Source of the DNA: Eutreptiella sp. 'Long Island Sound 2002'
Lineage: Eukaryota; Euglenozoa; Euglenophyceae; Eutreptiales; Eutreptiaceae
Length of the DNA stretch: 64,000 nt
Direction: 5' to 3'
Assembly: GCA_964036045.1 (NCBI GenBank)
Contig: OZ038378.1
Span: 23,735,935-23,799,934 of the forward strand
Part shown: positions 10,497 to 21,106 of the stretch, piece after piece
Layout: each line of letters opens with the position of its first letter
Position numbering within the stretch: the first letter of the stretch is position 1
The notes under the pieces: model-generated
The model's input: the letters and a program-made list of their open reading frames with translations, nothing else
Database searches by the model: none
Told to the model about the DNA's origin: nothing
Position numbers and translations under genes: made by a program

Positions 10497-10666
10497 GTGC
10501 TCTTTTCTCTGTGCGCGTGCGTTTTCTCTCTGTTCTCGCTCTCGGGCTTCTCTCTCTGTCGCTCTCTCTCTCACTCAGTCTCACGTACAGTCACTCCTTT
10601 CCTTACCTCACCCTCGCTCTCTCACTCGCTTCCTCACTCCTACCCTCGCTCGGCTCTGTCCTTACA
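10497..10666 (-). repeat. Right terminal inverted repeat (170 bp)
   Basis: This is the inverse of 8044-8213. On the plus strand it is a pyrimidine-rich tract ending CTGTCCTTACA, followed directly by the second GCGTC. Confidence 0.9.
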
Positions 10667-13600
10667 GCGTCTTGTAGGTGCTTCGAGAAACCCCCCGGCA
10701 AGTTCTGGTACGGGTGGGGGCCCTCTTGTGGCGGGCACTCCAGAGTGCCATTCACGACACGGAGGGAGGCTACGAAGTCCTTGTCAGGGCGCGGGGGAGG
10801 GCGGGGGTGGTCGCCCTCCGCCGCAGTGAGCCATCGGTGCGCCCGGGCCGCCGCACTTAGGGGCTCGCGGAGGAGTTGCTCCAGCCGGTGGTTGCGAAGC
10901 TCCCATTCGAAGTCCCCCAGCTGGAGCATGTGGTGGAGGAAATCGGCCACAGAGGTCCCTCCCGGCGGGTCGTAGCGGGCTATGGCGCGGAGCTGCGCCT
11001 CTGCGTCTTCGGGCACCAGCCCGGAGCAGAAGACTTCCATCCATGTGGCGCCTGCGGAGCGCCACGAGGGCACCCACAGGGCTCTGTCCCCGGGTCGGAG
11101 GTGGCGGGACGCTTCGTGTACCGCCTGGCGGTAGTGGGGCCAGAGGAGCCGTGAGTGGGCTCACCCCACGTGCATGTGCACCGGGGTCTCCTCCGGGCCG
11201 CCGCATAGGAGGCACGGTTGTGGGAGGACGGCGAAGCTAGAGAGCCGCTCCTTACGGACCCGGAGCCTGCGCCGCACCGGCGTGTGGCCGTCTCTGGCCC
11301 GCAGCGCCTGGCGGTTGGTGGCCGTCGCGGTGAGGTCCCGGGCGTGGACATAGGCTGTGGCGTGGGCCGCGCCCAGAGGTGTGTTTCCTCGGTGCGTCAG
11401 CGCATGGTCCGTCTGCGCCTGCTGCGCGACCTCGCCAAGCATCTGCATCGTGGGGGGCCGTAGATCGAGGTGGCCGTCACGACCGGCGACAATGAGTTGG
11501 GCGTGGCCAGGGTCCGGGGGCGTGTTCTGCAGGACGGTGTCCTGGGACGCCCCCCAGTCCGCCTTGTGCAGTAGGGCGTCGCTGTGGTGCGAGGTGGCTC
11601 GGATGTACCAGAACGGGTGCCCGGGGTGTTGCCCTCGCGCGCACAGGCCGTCCCGGAGCCACCGTAGGGGCATCTGGTTGACCACCTTCGCCGCGCCCGC
11701 AGGGACCGCCGTGGTCTGCTCGCGATCTGCGTGTCGCAGGAGGTGGAGGATGACTTCGGCGTCCACCGTGTGGACCCATGGTCGGTGGGCGCCGTATTGT
11801 AGGGGGAGGGAGGCGGCCACCCCCTCCCCGTCGGGCACCGTGCCCCAGATGCCCACCGCCCACGTGCGGGTGAGGCTGGCGGCCAGAGCGACGCTGGTGG
11901 CGTGTTTGCAGGGTCTGCCCCCTGACGCGTCGGAAGAAGTGTGGCCCCAGGCCTCCGGGATCCAGTAGTACCCGGCGGGGCTGAGCCACCCCGCGTTGAG
12001 GTCGGCGGAGTGCCGCCGGACGTCGGGGTGGCTGGGGGTCAGTTGGTCCACGCTCAGCGCCCTGGTGTCGCCGGGGCTGATCGCCGGGTGGTCGTGCAGC
12101 CGGATACCCGCTTCAGCGATCGTGCTTGCCCAGGACCGAAGTGCCGTCACATGTTCGTTGAGTCACGCCGGGCCTCCGCGCTGGTGCACCACCAGGTGTC
12201 CCGTGTCCTCCGGCTGGTCCTCCAGCGCGTGCACTGCCATGTGTGGGTCGTGCGGCACCCGAGTAGCTACCAGCAGGGCGGTGCCACGGAGGAGTCCACG
12301 GAGCCTGGGCTGGCCTGCCCCCACCTGCACTGTTACCCACTCGGCCTGGAGCTGCGCTTGCCCCGCCGCTCGGGTGCATTGGTCGTCCGTGGTCACCAAC
12401 CACACCGGCGTCGGCGCGTGGGTCTCGGGGCGCAGGTGCTTGGGCCACGCCACCTCCGCGTTAGGCTCTCGGTGCTCGCTTTCCGCGAGTACGTCGTGGA
12501 GGATGTACATGAGGGCTGCCAGCCGGTGGTACGCCGCCCCCCGCGTGGGGGGGGATAGGCCGCCCCGGCGGCGGTAGCCCCCGACGTGGAGGTGCAGGCC
12601 GTCCGGGGTCACCCGTGGGCCGGTGTGGGCGTCCTGCTTAGCCCTCGTGGGGTGGGCGAGTCTCAGGTGGGGGTCCCGTGTGCCGGTGGTGTGGAAGAGG
12701 TGGACCAAGGCGTCGCGCCACCCAGGGTGGTTGGTGGGCTATTTCCCAGAACATCTTGGTGACCTCGACGCGCACGGAGGATTAGCGGTGGTGGACGAGT
12801 GTACCCACGAGGTCCACCGCTGCCTGCTGGCACCGTGTTGGTACCCGTGTGAGCCCCAGGGTCCGGTCATCCTGCAGGCTGTCCCGCGAGGCGTCAAAGG
12901 CGTACCGCGCCCTGTCCTTCGCAACCTCGGCCGTGATGTGGTCCAGGTGGCGCGCGGTGTCAGAGTCGTTGGCGATGAAAGGGGCGACATACTGTGTCAC
13001 CCCCCCGAGGATCGCCAGGATGACGTCCTGCACCACTTTCAATGGCGCGAGGGTGTTGAGGCACCAGTGGTGCACCGCCGCCAGGCGTAGCCGGTGCTTG
13101 CGCTGCAGGGAGAACTCCCCGTCCGGCTGCAGCTGAGTCCCAGGTAGGGGACGGAATCCGCTGCTGGTACCCAGTGCCATGGGTTTTCCAGGTGGGGACA
13201 GAGGCGCAGCTGCAGGCCCGGGACCCCCTCCGTGGTGGCCATGGCGCACTTGCGGGGGTTGAGCTCCATGCCCATCATCCCCAGGTACGCGGCCACCGCC
13301 TCCACGACCTCGACGAAATGCTGCAGCATGTGGGCCACTACTAGCAGGTCGTCGATGTAGGCCTGGATGAGGCCTTGCTCGGCCCCTCCCGGCGGGCGCA
13401 GGCGGTAGCCCTGCGCCCTGAGCAGGGGCTCCAGGAGGAGCACGTACAGCAGGGGGCTCTCGGGGTTGCCCTGCCGGACGCCGCGCAGCATGTGGACGGG
13501 CTGCGTTAGCCCGTGTGCGGTGACGATGCGCAGCCTGGCGCACGTGTGCAGGAAGAGCAGGAGGTCGATGACCTCCAGCGGCACGGAGAGATGGCGCAGG

Positions 13601-15758
13601 ATGAGGTGGAGGGCGCCGTGCGGGGCGGTGTCGAAGGCTTTGCGGGCGTCGAAGGAGAAAACGTAGTTGGGCCTTCCCCGCTGGAGCTGCCGCTGCGCCA
13701 TGAACAGTGGGGGGCCTGTGTTGGAGCCAGGGAGGGCCCCTTGCTGCCAGTCGCTGACCACTCCGTGCCGTGTGAGCACTTCCGTGATGCGCTGGGTGAG
13801 GGGGCCCGTGAGCAGCTTCATGTCCAGCTGGCCCAGGGCTATGGGCCTGTAGTTGTCGAGTCTGGCGGAGCCCGGTACCTTGGGGCTGAGCCAGATGTGC
13901 GCGTCCCTCCAGTGCATCGGCGGCGGGGTGCCGCGGAGGATGGCCCGGTAGGAGTGGACCAGGAGCCACTGGACGGGTGCTGGGAGGCCCTTGATGAAAC
14001 GGGCCTGCACGTGGTTGGGACCTGGGGCCTTGCCATCGGCCCTGTCCAGGGCGGACTGCAGGTCCTGCATGGAGTACTGCTGGACCTGTGTCCAGGCCCC
14101 GTCAGGGACCCGGGGAACATGGCGGCCGAGGACTGCCTGGAAGCCTGGGAGGTCCACCGGGCGTTTGTCATACAGTTCCCGCCAGAAGGCGCGAACTGCG
14201 AACATCACGTCGTGGGCCTCTGTGAGGAGCGTTTGGGTGTTGGGGACCCGCACGTTCCAGAGGCCTGACGGGCCCGGGGCCTCTACCTCTATGGCTCCCC
14301 GCACGGCTTTTCATTGCTGGGCGATGTCCGGGGCGTGGGGGCGCCAGAAGTCCTTGATGGCGCGCTTGCGGTCTGCCGCCAGGAGTGCGCGGAGTTGGCG
14401 AATGTCCTCTTCGAGGGCGGCTGCTCGCCTCTACAACTCCTCCTTTAGCTGGCCCTGTGTGGTCGGGCGGAACCCGGGCGACGCACCCTGCAGCTCCTCC
14501 GCGAGCCAGAGCGCCGCCTCGGACCGGATGCCATGCCGTGCCGCGTCCGCCTGGTACGCCGCCGGCGCGCACGCTGCCAGGGTGTCATAGCGGAGGACCG
14601 CCGCTTGGAGCCGCTTTCCGCTCTCGGGGGGTCCCCCTGTGCCGGGTCCGTCCCCGCCGGGGACGGCTGCCGGCGTCCCACCACACGCGCTAGGGCGTCA
14701 TGCGCTGCGTGGAGGTATTCGAACACCTTGTCCACCGCGGCCGCGGGCATGGACCCGTAGGCGTGCTGCTCTGCGGGATTCAGCCAGGGCGCCAGGGAGG
14801 GTTCATCCTACGCGGCGGTGACCGCCGCCCACAGGCAGTGTTGGACGGGCGCGGCCTCGGCGTCGTACGGGAGGAGGCGGCCCTCCGTGTGGCTGTAGGG
14901 GGTGGGCATCGCCGCGCGCCCCGCTGCGTTGAGGAGGCCCGGCAAGGCCAGGCGGACCGGGAGGTGGTCCGAGCCGATCACCTGGGGGTGTGCCATGCCG
15001 CGAGCCCAGACGCTTTCCCGAAGGAACCACGGCAGGAGGGGCTCGTTGACCAGGAAGGTGTCCACCCTGTGCCGGGACGGGTGGAGCGTGGGGGTCATGT
15101 CCTCCTCGCCGCCTGCGGTAGCCCTCCAGAAACCGCAGGCCTCCCAGCCTGCGCGGAAGTGCTCCGTGGCCGGGTTGGAGGTGGTATCCATGTAGACGTT
15201 GGTGTCACCCGCGATTACCACCGGGTGTCTCCCACCGAGGCTGCGTGCCGTGGCATACATTTGTATGTCGGCCCAGAACGCCGCCCGTCCCGCCCACGGG
15301 GAGCAGCCTGCTTGCGGCCCGTTGACGTTGATGAGGGTGAGGCCTCCCCCGTCCGTGCGGATCTCCAGGGCTGCGGCCTTCCCGAGGACGATTTCGGTGA
15401 AACGAAGCACCTCGTGCTCCACCACGTACTTGCTGCTGACCGCGGTGAGGAGGCCCCCCCCTCTCGAGGTGGAAGTGGCTCCGGTCTCCGCCAGCCGGCT
15501 GCTGAAGAAGGGGGTGTACCCCTTGTCCCGGAGCGCCGCGGCCACGTGCATCTCCTGCGCCCGGGTGGCGATCCCTGTTTCCTGGAGCATGATGGCAAAG
15601 CCCCCCTCCTGGGGTAGCACGCCGGTGATGAGGTGCTCCTTGTCGGTACAGGCCGCCGGCCCCCGACGCCGCCGGAGCATGTCCCGGAGGGACCGGTCTG
15701 GCGGTACAAGGCCGTTGCGCAGGTTCCACGAGAGGAGCCATAGGGCGTAGTCCGCCGT
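10667..15758 (-). pseudogene. Family B ORF2 (endonuclease, RT, RNase H, zinc motif), 5' and central part, decayed
   Basis: The position equivalent to the start codon reads ACG (15758-15756), so the initiator is lost. Endonuclease motifs include LQETG, VIAGDTNVYMD, HRVDTFLVNEPL and GSDHLPVRL; here the GDxN aspartate is intact. A TAG ends this part at about 14808-14810. RT lies at about 14304-13000 in one frame: FDARKAFD (motif A), RGVRQGNPESPLLY (B), YIDDLLV (C), ELNPRK (D), then YLGL and a 1-bp deletion near 13130. A 377-bp deletion at 12738 shifts the frame again. The RNase H-like region is at about 11960-11540. The CCHC motif PCLLCGGPEETPVHMHVG is followed by a stop (TGC to TGA) at 11161-11163. 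The frame then stays open until the 2.6-kb insertion. Confidence 0.85.
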
Positions 15759-15770
15759 GTCCTCCTCGAG

Positions 15771-18700
15771 TCAGCCATCCCGCATCGGCATCGCCGCTGG
15801 GTCCGCCGGTGCAGCCAGGGCTCCCGGGTGCGTCGGGGCCATGGGGTGCGGAGAGCCCATTCCCAGCGGGGCCCACAGGGGGGCCAGGAGGGCCAGCCCC
15901 ACGGGGATGGACCCTTGTTGGGCCGCACCGCCGGTCCCCGGGGCCGCTCCGGGTGCCTCCTCATCGCCGTCTGCGTGGTCGGCCGCCTGGGGCGGGGGGC
16001 GCCAGGCGTGAGGGGCGTGCCATGGGTACCTCCGTGCCCTCCCTTGCAGGATGTTGGAGGCCGGCTCCTTGTCGTCCAACGGGGCTGCAGCGTGCACCGC
16101 GTGCCACGCCAGGTGTTCCAGCATTGCCCCGCTTGTGTAGTACTTGTCTGCACACAGGGGGCATTTCGTTGGTTCCGTGGCCCCTCGCGCCGGGGGGAGC
16201 GGCACCGACTTCCGGATTACGCCCTCCGTCGCTGGTTCGAAGGGCAGGTTGGCCAGTGGAACCGTGTGTGGCGCCAGCGCGCGGCCCGGGGCCGCCGCAT
16301 CGAGGGCTCGTGTCGCGACGCGGGCCCGAGACTCCGGATGGCATCACGCTGCGTTTCTGCTTGCAGCCACGCTTGCCAGTGCGTGGAGCCGATTTGGCGG
16401 TCGGGTTCGCCCCTCGATCGCAGGTCGTGGAAGGCTTGTAGCCGGTGGTACACTGTGGTCGGGACCGCCAGCTGGACCTCTAGGTCGGCGGGGTGTGCCG
16501 CTGCCGGCAACACCCCCGGCCTCGCCGCCCGGGCGTTGTCCTTCAGCCGGACCTGGAGCAGGAGGGCGTGGTGTTCGCCCTCCCGTAGCGCCTTGACGAT
16601 CATGCGGGTAGGGTCTGCCACGCGGACCACCGCTTCGGGCCCCGGCAGGCGCTCGGGGTCGCAGACGACGATGTGCGCGTCCGCCGGGCTCAACATGCAG
16701 AACACCCACTGTCGGTTCTGCTGTCCCCGTTGGGCCACCGCCAGGGTAGCTGCCGGGCGGGCGTGCGTGATTGGCCCCGCGTGGAGGTCCGGGACGTCCG
16801 TGGCCCTGATGGCGTCTCCCTGCCACGCGGCCCGTAGATGCTCCTCCTGGTCGGGGCTCCACACCAGTGCGGGGGGGTTGACCCATCCCGGTTCCTGCCT
16901 CTTGTTGGGGGCGCTGACGGTGTGTAGCAGGACTGCCAGCGGCCAGGGTTCCGCTGACATATAGTAGGTCTGGGTGAGCCCCTGCTGCCAGTCGACGTGG
17001 GGCAGGGGCAGGAATGCCCCTTGCCTGGCGGTGCTGTGCCAGACAGTCCAGCGGCCCCCGGCCAGGACGTGCGACCGGTACCCTCCGGCGTGGCCGTGCA
17101 GGATGGCCTGGTAGCCTGCCGTCTGCAGCACCAGTGCCTCCCCCTGCTGAGGCCCGGGAGGGGGTGTGCGGCGGCCCGCATCCCAGACGCGGGTGCGCCC
17201 GCGGAGTGTGACGTCCCACGGGTGGGCTGCATCGCGCTGCGGCCCTTGTATGCTTCCCGCAATCTGCGCCGGGCCGTGGTGGTGGACGAAGCTCTCCCCG
17301 CCCTCCGCCAGCAGCGCCGCCGCAACAACGTATAGCTGCTCCGCCGTGAGGGGTGCCGTCGGCGCGTGCGTTGCGGCCGGCTGGCGGGGCTGCGTGTCGC
17401 GGCAGGGGACGTGGGGCAGCAGTTGCGCCGGCCACGCCGCCACAGGACCCATGGTGATGACCGCGACCGCGGACGCCAGCACCGTGCGGTCTGCTGGTCT
17501 GTACTGACTGAGCCCCGTGGTATCTCAGGCGAGGTGCCTGCAGGCCGCCGTCCAGGCCACCGCTCCGCAGTTCGTGCAGTCCGGTTCGGCACCATCCGCG
17601 CCGTCGCTTCCCCTTTGCTGTACCGTGGTCGCGGTGTCAAGCGGGGGGCCCTGCTGCAGCGCCTCCGGGCCCTGCCCCGGCGAGAGGGCGGGCGGGCCTG
17701 GCTGCGGGAAGCTCTGCGCGCCTCGGCGCTCCGGGTGCGTGTGGTACGGGTTTTGCCGGCGGTGCTCCGGGGCCGCCCGTGATAGGAAGAGGAGTTGTCG
17801 GAGGTACCAGTGGCCTTGCGCGGCGGACGGGTTGCAGAGCGTTAGCCACTGTTCCACCACGCCTCCCGGGTGCGCGGCCTCGACGCGGCGCTGCAAACCC
17901 AGGTGGCCAAGGCGGTTGGTTGTGCCCGCGGGTGGGATGTGGGTCTGCGGGTAAAGCACCCGCAGCGGCTCCAGCGCCAGGTCTAGCACCTCGTCGTTGA
18001 GCTGCTCCGTGAGAGCCGACGCCGTGTGCAGGGCGTGGCGGACCCCGGGTGTGGGGGCCGTGAGCTGTTCGAGCACCGGCACCGGCGGGTACCGTGCACC
18101 CGGGTTCGCTAGCCACTCCCTGGTGTGGCTCAGTATGGCCCTCCATACGTCCCTCGTAAGGGCGTGTTGGGGGGCCAAAGAGGGGACCATCCGTAGGAGG
18201 CGGTGGCACGCCGGCGGCGATCGCATGGGCTGTGGGGTGGCCGCAGTGATTCACCTGCACGCCGTGCCGGGCACGATCGCCCTCCATTCCACGGTCCCCA
18301 TGCCCTCGGCGTGGAGTAGCGCCTGGCCCTGGACCAGGGGGAAATAGGGGCTCGAGTGCCCGCCCCCTTCCCTCCACCGTACCCAGGCCGCCCCCGCCTG
18401 CAGGCTGCGGAGCAGGGCCACGCCGGGGAGGAGCGGCTGCAGGAAAGCCCCCTTGACGGCTTGAGTGGCTTGGGCCAGGGTGCCCATGGGCAAATACCAC
18501 AACGGGAGGACGCAGGGGCCCGGCAGCGGTTGCGCCTCCCCTGCGTCCCATCGCCACTCGGACTTTCGCGGGGCGGCCGGGACCGTGCCCGTCTGCAGGT
18601 AGTGGCGTGCCCTCTTGTCGGGGTGCCGTTGGAGGGTTGCCGCGAGGCTGAGCCCCTCTGCCGTGGGTGCCACCGGGAGGCCGCCCCGGGGCCTGCGCCA

Positions 18701-19441
18701 GGGGTAATTCTGGCCGGCCGGCCAGGTGTGGGGGTCCCGGGCGATTTACTCCGCGGTCCCTGTGGGGGCGTCCTCCAGTGCCAGGTGCCACATGACGGCG
18801 AGCACCGCCCACGTGGAGAAGGGCCACGCCCGTGGGGGGGTGTACACCTGGATGGTCGACTGTGGGCGCGCCCGCCGCACGCGGGATGCGTGGAGCACCC
18901 CTCGGACCATGTCCGCCGCCAGGACCAGCACCATTCCCGAGGGCTCCACAATGATCCCCTCTGCGGGTCCGCCATGGCGGCCCCAGCCATGCAAGGCCAC
19001 TGCCGCCTGTCCCGTGTGGGTGACTTGGTCGAAGGCCTCCTGGATGTTCACGCTGCCGCGTGCGGTCTCATCCAGGATCCAGCCCTGCACCACCCCGTAG
19101 CGTAGGGCGGCGCGTGCGGCCGCGCGTCCCACCTGGGGCAGCGCTCCGTCATCGGGGCCGGGCTGAGGGTGCTGTTTGGGGCACCAGCCTTCGCCGGTGC
19201 AGTGGCCCCGTTTCCACGCGGGGCAGAGGGTGGGCATGCTGCCCGCCGGCGGCGCAGGTTCCGCGGGCGTGCTTCCCGTGGAGGGCTCCGGTATTTCCTC
19301 CAGGTCGGAGTCCGTGCCCGCGTCCCCTTGTGGGGGGTCTCCTTCGCCGTCTCTGAGTCCCAGCGCCCTGATGACCTCGTGTGCTGCGTCCAGCGTCGGA
19401 GATCGGGGGCGTGTCTTGCGTGGGGCCGTGGGTTCCGCCAT
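15771..19441 (-). pseudogene. Family B ORF1 (CCCH finger, Ulp1-like motifs, C2H2 finger), decayed
   Basis: The start ATG at 19441-19439 is the position equivalent to the plus copy. In-frame stops are at 18746-18748, 18251-18253 and 17525-17527 (CGA to TGA in CRHLAR). A frameshift lies near 16.25-16.30 kb. The N-terminal zinc motif reads CPAWKRGHCTGEGWCPKQH. The plus copy has a fourth cysteine where this copy has Trp, so the conserved ligands are C-x7-C-x5-C-x3-H, a CCCH finger. The LNDEVLDLALEPL, GHWYL and DCTNCGAVAW motifs are all conserved here. A C2H2 finger (C-x2-C-x12-H-x3-H) sits near the C-terminus (about 16160-16090). The protein ends MRDG, just before the ORF2 start. Confidence 0.75.
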
Positions 19442-19584
19442 TGTTGTGTCGCTGTGCCTAAGGGCAGGGGGTGGGGTGCGGATTTCCTGTGGCTGGTGCA
19501 CGTGCTGTGGGCGCGGCGGGGCATGGGTGGGGGAGCTTGTACCCTGGTTCCGCGGGCCGGCATTCGTGTGTGCGTGTGGGCACT

Positions 19585-19831
19585 AGGTGCTCCCCCCCCC
19601 GCGGTCCGTGGCGTTCCCGTTGCGAGGGGCGTCCGAGGCCGGGCGCTCTCCCCCCTCTGGCTGCCCTCCTCCTGGGGGCTGTCGGGGCCCGCTGCCCACG
19701 TGCTGTGGGCAGGGGTGTGCGGGTACGGGGTCCGTTGTGAGGGGCGTCTGCGGTCAGGCGCTCCCCCTCCCCCGACTGTCCGCCCTCTGGGCGGGCTGTC
19801 GGTCCGTCTCCAGACTTGCTGTGGGCGCGGG
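19585..19831 (-). repeat. Two degenerate 5' monomers of family B
   Basis: Upstream of ORF1 of the minus copy, GTTGCGAGGGGCGTC (about 19619) and GTTGTGAGGGGCGTC (about 19734) are reverse complements of the GACGCCCCTCACAAC core of the 212-bp monomers at 23.3-27.4 kb. Spacing here is only about 115 bp, so each unit is internally shortened. This places the monomer array next to ORF1 in an independent copy. Confidence 0.6.
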
Positions 19832-20990
19832 TGTGCGGTCAGGCTGGCCCCTGTCCATGGGGGACACCATGCGGCTGACGGGCGCGGGGTCCGCCATGTC
19901 CCTTCACAGCAGCACCCCAGCCCTGCTGCACGCCCTCAGGACGCGCTGCCCCGGGGACACGGCCCCGTACCTGAACCAGGCGCGGGCCACATACCCGGGG
20001 GGGGTGTCCGAGTTGGACGCGGCACTCCACCTTCTACACCCGCCGGACGGGGACCTGGAGGTGGGCGAAACCACGGTGTTCATGGAAGGCGCGGACGAGG
20101 CGCCCGCCCGCCCCCGCCCCACCAACCCGGTGTACGACGGCGCCAGGCCGACCCGCCCGTACGCCGTCATGTGCGAGGCGTTCCCCAGGGAGCCCATCTG
20201 GTGCCCCGCCCTCCCGCCGGCGACGCACGCACCCCGCAGATGGGCCAACCCGAACATGTCCCCCCCCCTCTCCAGGACCAGGGGTGCCCACCACAGGGGG
20301 CAGGTCCTCTGGCAAGAGCGCCTGGGCACCCCCCTGCTCCTACTTGTCATCGCGACCCGCGGAAACCCGGAGCGGGTCCTGGGGATCACCCCCACCCACC
20401 TGTATGGGGCAGCGCCCGTATCCCGCCCCCCCCTCCTGGCGCCCGCGGCGCGGGATGGGGTACACACCTTCCTGCGAACACAGGGGGTCACCGCCGTTAC
20501 GGGGGTCCACCTAGTGCGGCTCCCCTCGGCACCAGCCCGACAACCCCTGAGGGCCAAGGGCCCTGAGCTCGCCCCAGACTGGGAGCTGTGGCGCGACGTG
20601 TGGGACGCATGGCTCACCCGCCTCCCGCCCCAATGCCGATGGATGGCCACCGGCCCCCGCCCACACGGGGCTAACGCCACCGCCGCCCCCCCCTCCCCTC
20701 CCCCCCTCCCTCATGCGGAGCACTGCACAGCACCGCCCACGGCACAACACGGATGCACCGGGAGGTAGTGGGGAGGGCGTGCCTGCCGCCACGCATGCCT
20801 ACCAGAATAACAGTGATGTTGGCTCTCCCCCAATCCAATGGCTCTCCCCAGCGGGATGACCGCCACCACCGCTGGTGCCGCTCCCGCTCCCCTGTATCCC
20901 CGGGATGCGCGGGGGAGACCCTCGCGGAGCGTGAGGAGCGGCGGCTGGCGGAGGCAGCGCTGCCGGTCGGGCCGCCGGCTGGGTGGCCCC
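19832..20990 (+). mobile_element. Family B fragment, plus strand, covering ORF3 and the start of ORF4
   Basis: Similarity to the plus copy begins at GGTCAGGC (about 19834, equal to about 38265) and fades at about 20990 (equal to about 39415). It lies head-to-head with the minus copy, whose monomers end immediately to the left. No TCAAACC tail is present, so both ends are truncated. Confidence 0.75.
19834..20768 (+). pseudogene. Family B ORF3 fragment, open to its stop
   Basis: The frame is open from the junction through TGA/TAG at 20766-20768. It aligns residue by residue with ORF3 of the plus copy (MGDTMRLTGAGSAMSLHS versus MGDTLQLTGAGSAMSLRS). The first about 105 codons of ORF3 are missing. 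Preservation of an open frame of about 310 codons in a truncated copy suggests recent origin or past constraint on ORF3. The function is unknown. Confidence 0.6.
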
Positions 20991-21106
20991 GGGCAGCCTC
21001 CACCGACACCGGGCCGTCGACCCGGGGACCTGCGCCGGCCACGAGGATCAAACGCCCATTCGTCGCGCGATCGCAGCAGAAGAAAAATAAAATACCAAGA
21101 AAATGA
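20753..21106 (+). pseudogene. Family B ORF4 N-terminal fragment
   Basis: The ATG at 20753 overlaps the ORF3 stop, as in the plus copy. It begins MHREVVGRACLPPRMPTRIT and continues with an Arg/Ser-rich stretch and GETLAEREERRLAEAAL. Similarity to the plus copy ends at about 20990; the remaining codons are unrelated. Confidence 0.5.

Larger units (their letters stand above)
8044..10666. mobile_element. 2.6-kb TIR element with 5-bp TSD carrying a gypsy-type integrase/chromodomain fragment
   Basis: The element starts TGTAAGGACAG and ends CTGTCCTTACA. The first and last 170 bp are inverted copies of each other with about nine mismatches counted by eye. GCGTC occurs at 8039-8043 and again at 10667-10671, a 5-bp target duplication. 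Removing the element and one GCGTC restores ORF2 of the host copy, exactly as seen uninterrupted at about 36690-36710 in the plus copy. Inside are a 118-bp direct repeat pair, a decayed minus-strand integrase/chromodomain gene, and unassigned sequence (8354-8884). The ends look LTR-like (TG...CA) but the long repeats are inverted. Confidence 0.85.
7281..19831 (-). mobile_element. Family B non-LTR retrotransposon, minus-strand copy, 3'-truncated and interrupted
   Basis: Read on the minus strand this copy runs from degenerate 5' monomers (about 19831-19585) through ORF1 (from 19441) and ORF2 (from 15758). It stops within the ORF2 C-terminus at about 7281. It is collinear with the plus copy at 27.4-37.45 kb. 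Differences include a 2.6-kb insertion at 8044-10666 with a 5-bp duplication and a 377-bp deletion at about 12738. There are also several stops and 1-bp indels. ORF3, ORF4 and the 3' tail are missing, so the 3' end was lost by deletion or recombination rather than by ordinary 5' truncation. Confidence 0.85.
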
